DNA of 41,498 nucleotides from CAZWHE01 sp964633825 (GTDB lineage: Bacteria; Planctomycetota; B15-G4; CAYZWU01), in contig CAZWHE010000016.1 of assembly GCA_964633825.1 (NCBI GenBank), forward strand, positions 1 through 41,498. The letters are read 5' to 3'. How positions within the stretch are numbered: the first letter of the stretch is position 1; each line of letters opens with the position of its first letter. Of this stretch, positions 16,971 to 24,491 are shown piece by piece. The position numbers were made by a program, and so were the translations under genes. The notes under the pieces are model-generated. The model saw nothing but the letters and a program-made list of their open reading frames with translations, was not told the DNA's origin and made no database searches.

Positions 16971-18167
16971 ATGAACGATTCGGATGTCATTGCAGCCTTT
17001 GTGCCCGACCTGTGGGACGATAGCTGGCAATCACGGCATCACGTGCTCGAGGGGCTGTCAAAGTATTTCAAGGTATTATGGTTGTCGCCTCCTTTGTACT
17101 GGGAGTCGTGCCTGCGGGGTGGGCTGCGAAAAAATGTATCGCAGCGGGGCATCAAGAGAATCTCGGATGATTTTTGGGCTTATGCACCGGTATTGCCCGC
17201 CGACTACAAGGCGAAGTACGTACGTCGTGGTTTAGTGCCCTGGTGTTTCCATCGCTATCACGATCTGTGGAAAAAGAGATATATATCGAAGGTCGGCCGG
17301 TTACTCCGTCGAATGGGGGCCGGGCGTGTCATTCTCTATATCTGGAGGCCGGAATATGCGGAGTACGTCGGCAGATTCGGGGAAGCAGTCGCGTGCTACC
17401 ACATCGATGATGAATATACATTCGATCCTTCGGGTCAGATGCCCATGAGCGAAGAGGAGGAGAATCTCCTTCGACGGTCCGACCTGGTCTTCATCCATTC
17501 GAGATCCATGCTCGAAAAGAAAGGCCGCATCAATCCCAATACGCATTACATCCCGAACGGCGTGAACTTCGATGCATTTCGACGTGTCATGGAGACGGAA
17601 ACTTCCGAACCGAATATATTGCGAAACGTTACATCGCCGCGCATTGTGTACATCGGCTATGTCAAGCGACACCTCGACTTTCCTTTGATTCTCGATATGG
17701 CGCGAGCGAGAAGGGACCGGTCGATCGTGATCGTGGGGCCTGTTCGACAGGAGCATTCTGATATCGCAGATGATATTGAACGACTGAGGAAAGAGGCGAA
17801 CGTTCATTTCCTGGGCGGTGTGCCGCATGATCAGATTCCGGCGATCCTGAAATGGTGCGATGTTTGCATATTGCCGTACAGGCGGACCGAGTATACGAAG
17901 CATATTTATCCGCTGAAGCTGCATGAGTACCTGGCGTGTGGGAAGCCTGTGATTGCTACGTCTCTTGACAACCTCCGAGAGTTCTCGGATGTTCTTCGAT
18001 TTGCCGATGGCTCCGATGAGTGGACTGCTGCAATCGAACATGCGCTCGAAAACTCAGACGAGACTCTGGTCGATCGAATGATTTCCGTGGCCCGCGAGAA
18101 CGCTTGGCCGTCGCGCGTTCAGGCGATTGCATCGTTGTTCGAGGAATCTCTGCGAATTCGGCGGTGA
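16971..18167 (+). CDS. TuaH-like glycosyltransferase (GT-B, GT4-type)
   Basis: The N-terminus (FVPDLWDDSWQSRHHVLEGL) and the pattern LVFIHSRSMLEKKGRINPNT followed by HYIPNGVNFDAF match the TuaH-like group of glycosyltransferases. The C-terminal domain shows RIVYIGYVKRHLDFPLI, then VHFLGGVPHDQIPAIL, then LPYRRTEYTKHIYPLKLHEY followed by LACGKPVIAT. The length of 398 aa is typical. It lies 29 bp after the previous glycosyltransferase and just before another, as part of the repeat-unit assembly block. The sugar specificity is not predictable from sequence. Confidence 0.88.
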   Translation: MNDSDVIAAFVPDLWDDSWQSRHHVLEGLSKYFKVLWLSPPLYWESCLRGGLRKNVSQRGIKRISDDFWAYAPVLPADYKAKYVRRGLVPWCFHRYHDLWKKRYISKVGRLLRRMGAGRVILYIWRPEYAEYVGRFGEAVACYHIDDEYTFDPSGQMPMSEEEENLLRRSDLVFIHSRSMLEKKGRINPNTHYIPNGVNFDAFRRVMETETSEPNILRNVTSPRIVYIGYVKRHLDFPLILDMARARRDRSIVIVGPVRQEHSDIADDIERLRKEANVHFLGGVPHDQIPAILKWCDVCILPYRRTEYTKHIYPLKLHEYLACGKPVIATSLDNLREFSDVLRFADGSDEWTAAIEHALENSDETLVDRMISVARENAWPSRVQAIASLFEESLRIRR

Positions 18168-18213
18168 GACCGGATCCTTTCGGGAGAAGGATAAGAAGCA
18201 GGTGCCGAAAACC

Positions 18214-19461
18214 ATGCGCATACTGATCGTGACCGACCAATTCCCGCCGGCGTTTTTCGGGGGAATGGCCCAGCACGCATACCACATGACGCGGTACCTG
18301 GGTGAACGGCACGAAGTCCTCGTGGTCTTGCCGCAAAAGCTGGACGCCTGCGTTGAGGAGGATCGATTTACTGTCCAACGTTCACTGACCATGCGGTTTC
18401 CGGCGCATGACGCTTCACGGCTTTTAAGGCTGGCCCGATCGTTCCGGCCCGACGTGATTCACGCCTGCACCGCCGGCCTGGCTTTCTCCACGCTCTCCAT
18501 GGAGTTCCCCGTGGTTACAAGGGTCGTGGGGAACGACTTCTTGCGTCCCTGGTGCGGCTACAATCTACCCTTTCGGAGCGTTCTGTATCGCTTGCCGGGG
18601 AAGAACACCAGGTTGGCGGTCAAACGATGGGAGACACGTCTCCGTCGGACAAAAGTCATCGAATATCTTCGTGACAGCCGTCTGGTCGTTGCAAACAGCG
18701 AATGGACCCGAGACAGGCTTGTCGAGAACGGCATACCGGTTGAGCGGATCAAAACGATTGTTGGAGGTTTGGACACCGAGACGTTTCAGCCGTGTAAAGA
18801 AAGACGAAGTGTTCGGATCGAGCTCGGCCTTCCTTCCAAGAGTTTGGTCCTGATGACCGCTGCGATCCTGGTGAGGAAGAAGGGGATCGACACCGTGATT
18901 CGGGTCGTGGGGCGGCTGGCGCCCGAGTGGCCAATGCTTCGGTACGTCGTTGTCGGGGAGGGGGAGGATGGGGATTACCTGAGGGACTTGACTCATAGAT
19001 TGGGTGTGGGAAAGCACGTGGTCTTTGTCGGGATGAAGGACCAGGTCGAGCTTTGCAATTACTATCAGGCTTCGGATATCTATGTGCAGGTTTCGCGCGA
19101 CCACAGGTTGGAACACGGGTATGTGGATGTCGAGACCATGGGAAGGACCTACTTCGAGGCCGGTGCTTGCTCGGTGCCAGTAATCGGGGCGCGCGTTGGA
19201 GGGGTTCCGTCCGTTGTGAAGGACGGGCGGAACGGTTTGCTCGTCGATGATCCCGAGGATGAAAAAGCAATTGCTAGCTGCATCGAGAGACTTCTCCGCG
19301 ACGAAAGTCTCAGGAAACGAATGGGAGCGGAGGGACTCCGAAGGGCGCGTACGGAGTTTTCCTGGGAACGTGTGGGGGCGGCCTTCGAAGATGAAATGCA
19401 CACGCTTGCAGTCGATCGCAGTCGCCCAGATAAAGCGGGCGTCTGTGCAATCGATAAATAG
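18214..19461 (+). CDS. Glycosyltransferase family 4 (GT-B)
   Basis: This is a GT4 enzyme: MRILIVTDQFPPAFFGGMAQ at the N-terminus, then FRPDVIHACTAGLAFS, then LVVANSEWTRDRLVENG. The donor-binding half holds AILVRKKGIDTVIRVVGRLA, then VVGEGEDGDYLRDL and TYFEAGACSVPVIGARVGGV. The ATG at 18214 was chosen because the family begins at this residue, and AGGTG at 18200-18204 lies 9 nt before it. A GTG at 18202, with GGAGAAGGA at 18183-18191, is equally possible. The reading frame stays open back to 18127, but that part overlaps the previous gene and has no family resemblance. The position suggests successive sugar addition with its neighbours. Confidence 0.9.
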   Translation: MRILIVTDQFPPAFFGGMAQHAYHMTRYLGERHEVLVVLPQKLDACVEEDRFTVQRSLTMRFPAHDASRLLRLARSFRPDVIHACTAGLAFSTLSMEFPVVTRVVGNDFLRPWCGYNLPFRSVLYRLPGKNTRLAVKRWETRLRRTKVIEYLRDSRLVVANSEWTRDRLVENGIPVERIKTIVGGLDTETFQPCKERRSVRIELGLPSKSLVLMTAAILVRKKGIDTVIRVVGRLAPEWPMLRYVVVGEGEDGDYLRDLTHRLGVGKHVVFVGMKDQVELCNYYQASDIYVQVSRDHRLEHGYVDVETMGRTYFEAGACSVPVIGARVGGVPSVVKDGRNGLLVDDPEDEKAIASCIERLLRDESLRKRMGAEGLRRARTEFSWERVGAAFEDEMHTLAVDRSRPDKAGVCAIDK

Positions 19462-19473
19462 AAGTGCAGGAGG

Positions 19474-20676
19474 ATGATTGAAGTGAAGCAGGGCAGGGAA
19501 GACGCTGTTCCGGCTTTCGTTGGCTCGAGACTTCCTCTTATGGTCGTGGTGGCCAAGACAAGGTGGGATGAGCCTCCAAGGATGCGGCACGGCTTGACCA
19601 AGCAGTTTTTGAGGTTCTTCAATGTCTTGTTCATTGAATTCTTCCCGACATCCTCCGGGACTTATGGTCGATTGGAGTTTGAATGCATAAATGATCGGCT
19701 TGTCGTGTGGAGACCGCAGCCAAAGACTGTTCCGGTGCGCCTGTATGCCAACGACCCGACAACGCACAGCATTGTTAATTATCTATACAAGAGACAGATT
19801 GAACAGGTTGTCAGTAAACAACCATCTCGTCCGGTGTTGTTGGCCAACTTCACTCACGATTTTCCGCAAATCATGAAATCGCCTCTTTTCGCCCATTCCA
19901 TGTATATCTGCTTCGACGAATTGCCCAAAATGAGAAGAAGAGCTCGGAAACGTAATCCTGTGAAGGTCTGGTATCAGTCAAATTTAAACCAGCATTACGA
20001 AAACATGGTAGCCAGAAGAGCTTCACGCTGCTTCACTTGCCACTATCCTTTACGAAAGAAACTGCTCAAAGTGAACAACAACGTCGAAATGCTCTTTCAC
20101 GGACATGACTATCCCTCCATTGCTGTGAGTGAACCTGATCGAAGCCGGGATATAATTAACGTCGGTTTCGGCGGATACATAAATTGGCGTCTTATTGAAG
20201 ACTGGCTCTTGGCTGTTGTTGAGCAGAAAGACATGGTGTTGCATTTAATAGGAACATCTGAGAACTATGACGTGTCAAGGTTTAAAGATTATCCAAACGT
20301 TCGCCACGTTTCGTCTTTGAGTGACACGGCGTTTAGAGAAAAACTTCTTCAGATGGATGTGCTGATCATGCCATATAACGTTGAATTGCCCGAAGTGGAG
20401 GTGATGACCACGAACAGCAAGACGTTCCAGTATATAGCGGCGTGTAAACCTATTGTTATATCCAATATGCCTAACTATATAGAAATGCCCTATGGTGTTA
20501 TTTATAAAGCTGACACACGGAGCCACTTTATCGATCAGATCCGTAAAGCATACACAAAGGATTGTGGTGAATACATCCGTCTTCGAGCTCGGATTGCGAA
20601 GCGGAATACGTGGAATAAACGAGGTGACATGCTCTTCGATCTGTTAAAGCAGGATTTGGCGGGGGCAGTCGAATGA
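19474..20676 (+). CDS. Putative glycosyltransferase (GT-B, TuaH-like), AT-rich
   Basis: The 400-aa protein has the plan of a GT-B enzyme. It shows PVLLANFTHDFPQIMKSPLF and MYICFDELPKMRRRARKR in the first half. The second half has INVGFGGYINWRLIEDWLL, then LHLIGTSENYDVSRFKDYP, then VLIMPYNVELPEVEVMTTNS and TFQYIAACKPIVISNMP. This order resembles the TuaH-like glycosyltransferases. Membrane segments are absent. The gene is clearly AT-richer than its neighbours (many AT-rich codons around 20150-20550), suggesting separate acquisition. It overlaps the next gene by 4 nt (ATGA at 20673), so it is now coupled to the polymerase. Substrates are unknown. Confidence 0.8.
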   Translation: MIEVKQGREDAVPAFVGSRLPLMVVVAKTRWDEPPRMRHGLTKQFLRFFNVLFIEFFPTSSGTYGRLEFECINDRLVVWRPQPKTVPVRLYANDPTTHSIVNYLYKRQIEQVVSKQPSRPVLLANFTHDFPQIMKSPLFAHSMYICFDELPKMRRRARKRNPVKVWYQSNLNQHYENMVARRASRCFTCHYPLRKKLLKVNNNVEMLFHGHDYPSIAVSEPDRSRDIINVGFGGYINWRLIEDWLLAVVEQKDMVLHLIGTSENYDVSRFKDYPNVRHVSSLSDTAFREKLLQMDVLIMPYNVELPEVEVMTTNSKTFQYIAACKPIVISNMPNYIEMPYGVIYKADTRSHFIDQIRKAYTKDCGEYIRLRARIAKRNTWNKRGDMLFDLLKQDLAGAVE

Positions 20677-21977
20677 AACAGGCTGCCGCAGTGTTTCTGA
20701 TCGCCCTGGCTGCCTTGTCTCCTTTTATGACGGTTGTGTCTGGTCTGCCTAAGATCCGCGGAGAGGACATTATTCTCGGCTTTATTGTGGTATTCGGCGC
20801 GGTCCGGTACTCCGAGGGCGCGCTGCATGGCCTTCCGGATCGGATCACGCGTGGCTTTGTTTTCATGTGGTTCATGGCTCTGATTTCAATCTGCAGCGGC
20901 TGCATCATCTACGGGAACGAAATGATCATAAATGACTGGATGATCATTCCCATGCTCATCAAATACTGGATCATATTCCGGTTTGCACAGTCACTCACCG
21001 AGCTTGGAATCAGGCGGCTGATCATCTATATAGCCATCATCAGCTTTAGTCTTTCTGGCATCGTAGGCATTCTCCAGATCAACAATCTCATCGGCATCAA
21101 CAGCTGGTTGACGGAACATTATGTAGCAGAGCACGCACGCCTGATCGGATTGGCCCTTGTTCTCAAAGGATCACCTTCAGGCCGGGTTATCGGCACGAGC
21201 TGCGATCCGAGGCACTACGGGTATCTGCTCGTTGCCGGATTCGCATTGTGTCTCTCTCTGACCGTGCATGCGGAAAGAACTCGGGAGAAACTCCTCGGCG
21301 TCCTGGCTGCGATTCCGTGCCTTGTGGCGATCATCTATACCCTTTCGCGGACATCGACCATTGCCGTCGCGGTTGTGATTCTGGTTTCGATACTTTTGTT
21401 GAGCGGGGAAGTCGGGTCTCGATCGCGATTCATTATGATCATTCTTCTATTTGCGGCCATAACCCTCGCCATGGGCGCCCTGTACACCACTCAGGGATTC
21501 GACGAAAGGGTTCTGGACACGGATTCGTACGGAACGTCGATGTCTGCCAGACAGCGCGACCTGCTGCATCCATTCAGCGACGCGCTGGACAACCCGATAA
21601 TTTTCCTCGTCGGGAGGGGGCCGTCGAAAGCCGTCATGAGGACCGATTCGCACAACGACTTCGGATGGTACTTCCATCGATTCGGTCTGCCCGGACTCGG
21701 TTTCTACCTGTTGCTTCTGTACTATGGGATGAAGCAGGCCAGACTATTGTACAGGAAGGCTGCCTCGCGATATGAGCAGGCCGTCTGTATGGCTTCTCTA
21801 TTGGTCACGGTGAACTGGGTATTCTTCGCGCTGGCGGAGAATATTTTCAAGGATTCGCAGCTCATGGCGGTCAACATGTTTTTCTTGGGGCTTGTGTTCC
21901 CCAATACCCTCTACCTGCGGAAAGCGAATGAAACCGGCGTCGAAGATCGATATATAACGGAAGTCAGCGACGCATGA
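20673..21977 (+). CDS. Wzy-like O-antigen polymerase/ligase family membrane protein
   Basis: The protein has about ten to twelve hydrophobic segments over 434 aa. The periplasmic-loop region carries GTSCDPRHYGYLLVAGFALC near residue 172 and RQRDLLHPFSDALDNPIIFL followed by VGRGPSKAVMRTDSHNDFGW near 292-330. The Ser-His-Asn-Asp-x-Gly pattern and the following FHRFGLPGLGFYLLLLYYG match the end of Wzy_C domains. Its probable role is polymerisation of undecaprenyl-linked repeat units in the periplasm. It starts at the ATGA overlap with the glycosyltransferase upstream and is followed 12 nt later by a GT2 gene. It is the second, more conventional, polymerase-like protein of the locus. Confidence 0.88.
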   Translation: MKQAAAVFLIALAALSPFMTVVSGLPKIRGEDIILGFIVVFGAVRYSEGALHGLPDRITRGFVFMWFMALISICSGCIIYGNEMIINDWMIIPMLIKYWIIFRFAQSLTELGIRRLIIYIAIISFSLSGIVGILQINNLIGINSWLTEHYVAEHARLIGLALVLKGSPSGRVIGTSCDPRHYGYLLVAGFALCLSLTVHAERTREKLLGVLAAIPCLVAIIYTLSRTSTIAVAVVILVSILLLSGEVGSRSRFIMIILLFAAITLAMGALYTTQGFDERVLDTDSYGTSMSARQRDLLHPFSDALDNPIIFLVGRGPSKAVMRTDSHNDFGWYFHRFGLPGLGFYLLLLYYGMKQARLLYRKAASRYEQAVCMASLLVTVNWVFFALAENIFKDSQLMAVNMFFLGLVFPNTLYLRKANETGVEDRYITEVSDA

Positions 21978-21989
21978 AAGGACCTCTGC

Positions 21990-22856
21990 ATGCTCTTTAG
22001 TGTCGTGACCGTCTGCCTGAATCCCGGCAAGGATCTCGATGCAACCGTCGACTCCGTCGCCATGCAGGATTTCGACCGCTACGAGCACATCATCAAGGAC
22101 GGCGGCTCCGACGACGGCACACGGTCACGGACTTGGAAAAATCCGAGAATCCGCTTCAGCTCCGCACCTGACAACGGCATCTACGATGCCATGAACCAAG
22201 CGCTCGATCTTTGCATGGGGAAATACATCCTGTTCCTCAACGCCGGAGACCGCTTCACCCGCAGGGACATCCTATCGCGCCTTGCCGCCCACTGCTCGCG
22301 GCAGGACTCCGCTTCCGTGGTTTACTGCGATTATTACAACGAGGAGTACGAGTTCGCCATCAGGTATCCCGACCGTTTGTCTCCGGGATTCCTCTTTCGC
22401 AAGACCCTGTGTCACCAGGTGACGCTGGTCGAGAGGAGTTGTATCGAACGCTTCGGCGGCTTCGATTCCGACTTCCGGGTTCTGGCGGATTACGAACTGC
22501 TCCTGCGCATGCTGCTTCATCACCGGCTGCCTTCACACCACGTTCCCGTTGTCGGCGTAAGATATATGGGAAGCGGTCTGTCGGCCTCTCCCCGCATGGA
22601 TAAGAAGAAACGTCTGGAGAGCGCGCGGATACGCAAGAGGTACTTCTCGCTCCCCCAGAGGTTGGTGTTCGGCATGCTGTGGCACGCCACCATGCCCAGG
22701 CTGCGGGTGTGGATGGTTCGGCGGTGCAGGAACAGATTGTTTCGAAAAGTATACAGTTGGATGGCTAATCTGCTGGTCTCGTCGCAGATTGAAACCATAG
22801 ATGCATCTTCGCTTGATGCCGTCCGACGGACAGGCTCCAGCCAAGATAGTATTTGA
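21990..22856 (+). CDS. Glycosyltransferase family 2 (WcaE-like)
   Basis: This is a GT-A fold enzyme starting MLFSVVTVCLNPGKDLDATV. The nucleotide-binding region HIIKDGGSDDGTRSR is followed by APDNGIYDAMNQALDLCMGK, typical of the WcaE-like GT2 group. The usual DxD is written as LNAGDRF, as in that group. GFDSDFRVLADYELLLRMLL near residue 150 carries the acceptor-side acidic residues. No membrane helix is obvious. The length of 288 aa is normal for the family. It belongs to the repeat-unit assembly set; donor unknown. Confidence 0.92.
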   Translation: MLFSVVTVCLNPGKDLDATVDSVAMQDFDRYEHIIKDGGSDDGTRSRTWKNPRIRFSSAPDNGIYDAMNQALDLCMGKYILFLNAGDRFTRRDILSRLAAHCSRQDSASVVYCDYYNEEYEFAIRYPDRLSPGFLFRKTLCHQVTLVERSCIERFGGFDSDFRVLADYELLLRMLLHHRLPSHHVPVVGVRYMGSGLSASPRMDKKKRLESARIRKRYFSLPQRLVFGMLWHATMPRLRVWMVRRCRNRLFRKVYSWMANLLVSSQIETIDASSLDAVRRTGSSQDSI

Positions 22857-22900
22857 GTCGGTTGAAGTTTCCCGGGATATTTACGAAGGCAATCATCAAT

Positions 22901-22907
22901 GGAGGAG
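22901..22907 (+). promoter_or_regulatory. Shine-Dalgarno that fixes the start of the next glycosyltransferase
   Basis: GGAGGAG at 22901-22907 lies 8 nt before a GTG at 22916 that is in frame with the downstream glycosyltransferase. This is much stronger than the context of the upstream TTG at 22853, which overlaps the previous stop. Confidence 0.55.
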
Positions 22908-22915
22908 CCGGGATC

Positions 22916-24064
22916 GTGATCAGAGAGAAGCGTGTCCTGTTTCTCTACCCTAACCGTCCGGAAAACCTACCGATCAACATGATTACCATGTTGAACAATA
23001 CGGAATCCTATGGTGTGCAACTGGTATACCTAGACCGCACTGATTCACCAGCCTGTATTCCGATGACTGGATTGTTGAACGAAGAACGGTGCTTTTCGAT
23101 AAGATGGCCCGTCGGCAAGAACATTTTCACTAAGATCATAAACAGAATCATCATTCTCGGTTTCTTTGTCAGGAAAATAAGAAAGCTCCAACCCGATGTA
23201 ATTCATGCCTGGAATCTCGACATGCTTCTTGCCGCTCGATTGGCTGCGAAACGGCTGCCGAACACCAAGGTTGTTTTCACACTACAGGATACGACTCGGT
23301 GGATGCTGTCAGGGCTTGTAAAAAAGCTGCAGAGATGGGCCTACAAGGGGGTCGATCTTTTCTATGTGACATCCAAGCAGTTCGAGTCGAGATATCTTCG
23401 CCGGTTTGGTCTCATTAGCGATGATACTGAAGTCGTGTATATCCCCAATGTTCCGGTATCATCGATGTTTGCGGATTTCCGACCGAGGGAGATCCGGGCC
23501 CGACTGGTCGTCGGCTATATCGGAATGTTGAGAGGTACGGAAGGGATAAAGAGCTTGGTGAAAGCCGTGCAGTTGGCAAGAAACAATGGAATTGATATCC
23601 GTGTCCTGTTCGCCGGCACGGGTGTTGGCCGAAACCTTGTGGCGAAGCTTTCACGGAAACACGGGGATTTCATTACCCATGAGGGACCGTATCGTCATGA
23701 TAGAGACATCTTGGATCTCTATAGTAGAGTGGATGTCCTGTACGCAATCTATGACGACAGCTATGATAAACAGATTCACCTTGCCTACCGGCTGTGCGAG
23801 GCGATCAACTGCCACCTACCGACAATCGTTGCAACAGGAACCAATATGGCGAAGATCGTGAACGAGCATGGTGTGGGAATAAGCGTTCGCCTGGGAGACG
23901 TAAACGAATTGACCGCGGCTCTGATGGATCTCTGTCGTGATCAAGAGAAAAGAAAAATGATTGCAAGCAATTGCGAGGCTATCCGATGTGAATTCGAGTT
24001 CGAGTATTACGAAGCGAAAATACGCGCAGCATACGCAGGGCTCTGGAACAGCGACCCCTCTTGA
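22916..24064 (+). CDS. Glycosyltransferase family 4 (GT-B)
   Basis: After the chosen GTG start the protein reads MIREKRVLFLYPNRPENLPI, a normal beginning for a GT-B domain. KLQPDVIHAWNLDMLLAARL and KVVFTLQDTTRWMLSGLVKK form the first domain. The second has VVGYIGMLRGTEGIKSLVKA, then IRVLFAGTGVGRNLVAKL, then LYAIYDDSYDKQIHLAYRLC and INCHLPTIVATGTNMAKIV. The loop with Tyr-Asp-Lys-Gln is unusual for GT4 but seen in a subgroup. A TTG at 22853 overlapping the previous gene would add 21 residues without family support. It is the last glycosyltransferase before the decayed oxidoreductase. Confidence 0.87.
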   Translation: MIREKRVLFLYPNRPENLPINMITMLNNTESYGVQLVYLDRTDSPACIPMTGLLNEERCFSIRWPVGKNIFTKIINRIIILGFFVRKIRKLQPDVIHAWNLDMLLAARLAAKRLPNTKVVFTLQDTTRWMLSGLVKKLQRWAYKGVDLFYVTSKQFESRYLRRFGLISDDTEVVYIPNVPVSSMFADFRPREIRARLVVGYIGMLRGTEGIKSLVKAVQLARNNGIDIRVLFAGTGVGRNLVAKLSRKHGDFITHEGPYRHDRDILDLYSRVDVLYAIYDDSYDKQIHLAYRLCEAINCHLPTIVATGTNMAKIVNEHGVGISVRLGDVNELTAALMDLCRDQEKRKMIASNCEAIRCEFEFEYYEAKIRAAYAGLWNSDPS

Positions 24065-24086
24065 CGACAAACGAGAAGAGTATGAC

Positions 24087-24488
24087 GTGAGGCAGATACT
24101 TCAGGGCTTAAGGAACGGAAATAACGATTTGTCTGAAGTGCCAAATCCGGCGGTTGCAGGAGCCGCTGCCTCTCGACTACTGCAACGCGGGCGTAGTTAT
24201 CGAGATCGGTCCCGGGGTCGGCAACTTCGCACCCGGTGATCGTGTGGCAAGTAACGAATCCCATGCTGAAATCGTGTCCGTGCCGAGGAATCTTTGCGCC
24301 AAAATCGTCGAAAACGCCACCTGGCCGAGTTCAACGCTTTCGTCGAGCGCGTCGCTTCGGGTGGGGCACAGCTCATGAGCATGGCGGGTCTGGTCAACGT
24401 TACCCTTGCGACGTTTGCGGCAATGACGTCCGCCAGGGAGGGGCGGGTCGTTAATCTCGACGATGAATACACCACTCTCTCAACGTAG
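24087..24488 (+). pseudogene. Remnant of a bi-domain oxidoreductase (alcohol-dehydrogenase-like plus Gfo/Idh/MocA)
   Basis: Three pieces of one family are visible in changing frames. GTG 24087 begins MRQILQGLRNGNNDLSEVPN, like the family's start. From about 24160, in another frame, PLPLDYCNAGVVIEIGPGVG, then FAPGDRVASNESHAEIVSVP, then RNLCAKIVENA match the zinc-dehydrogenase-like part. From 24318, back in the first frame, HLAEFNAFVERVASGG, then LVNVTLATFAAMTSAREGR resemble the C-terminal end of the Gfo/Idh/MocA half, with a stop at 24486-24488. About 130 residues remain of a family that is usually around 700 aa, so two large internal deletions with frame changes are implied. In other polysaccharide loci this family commonly sits next to a heparinase II/III gene, as here. 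Confidence 0.75.
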
Positions 24489-24491
24489 CTT

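Noticed and set aside
18127..18213. N-terminal extension of the GT4 gene into the previous gene
   Set aside because: The family resemblance begins at MRILIVTDQFPP, and the ribosome sites lie at 18183-18204.
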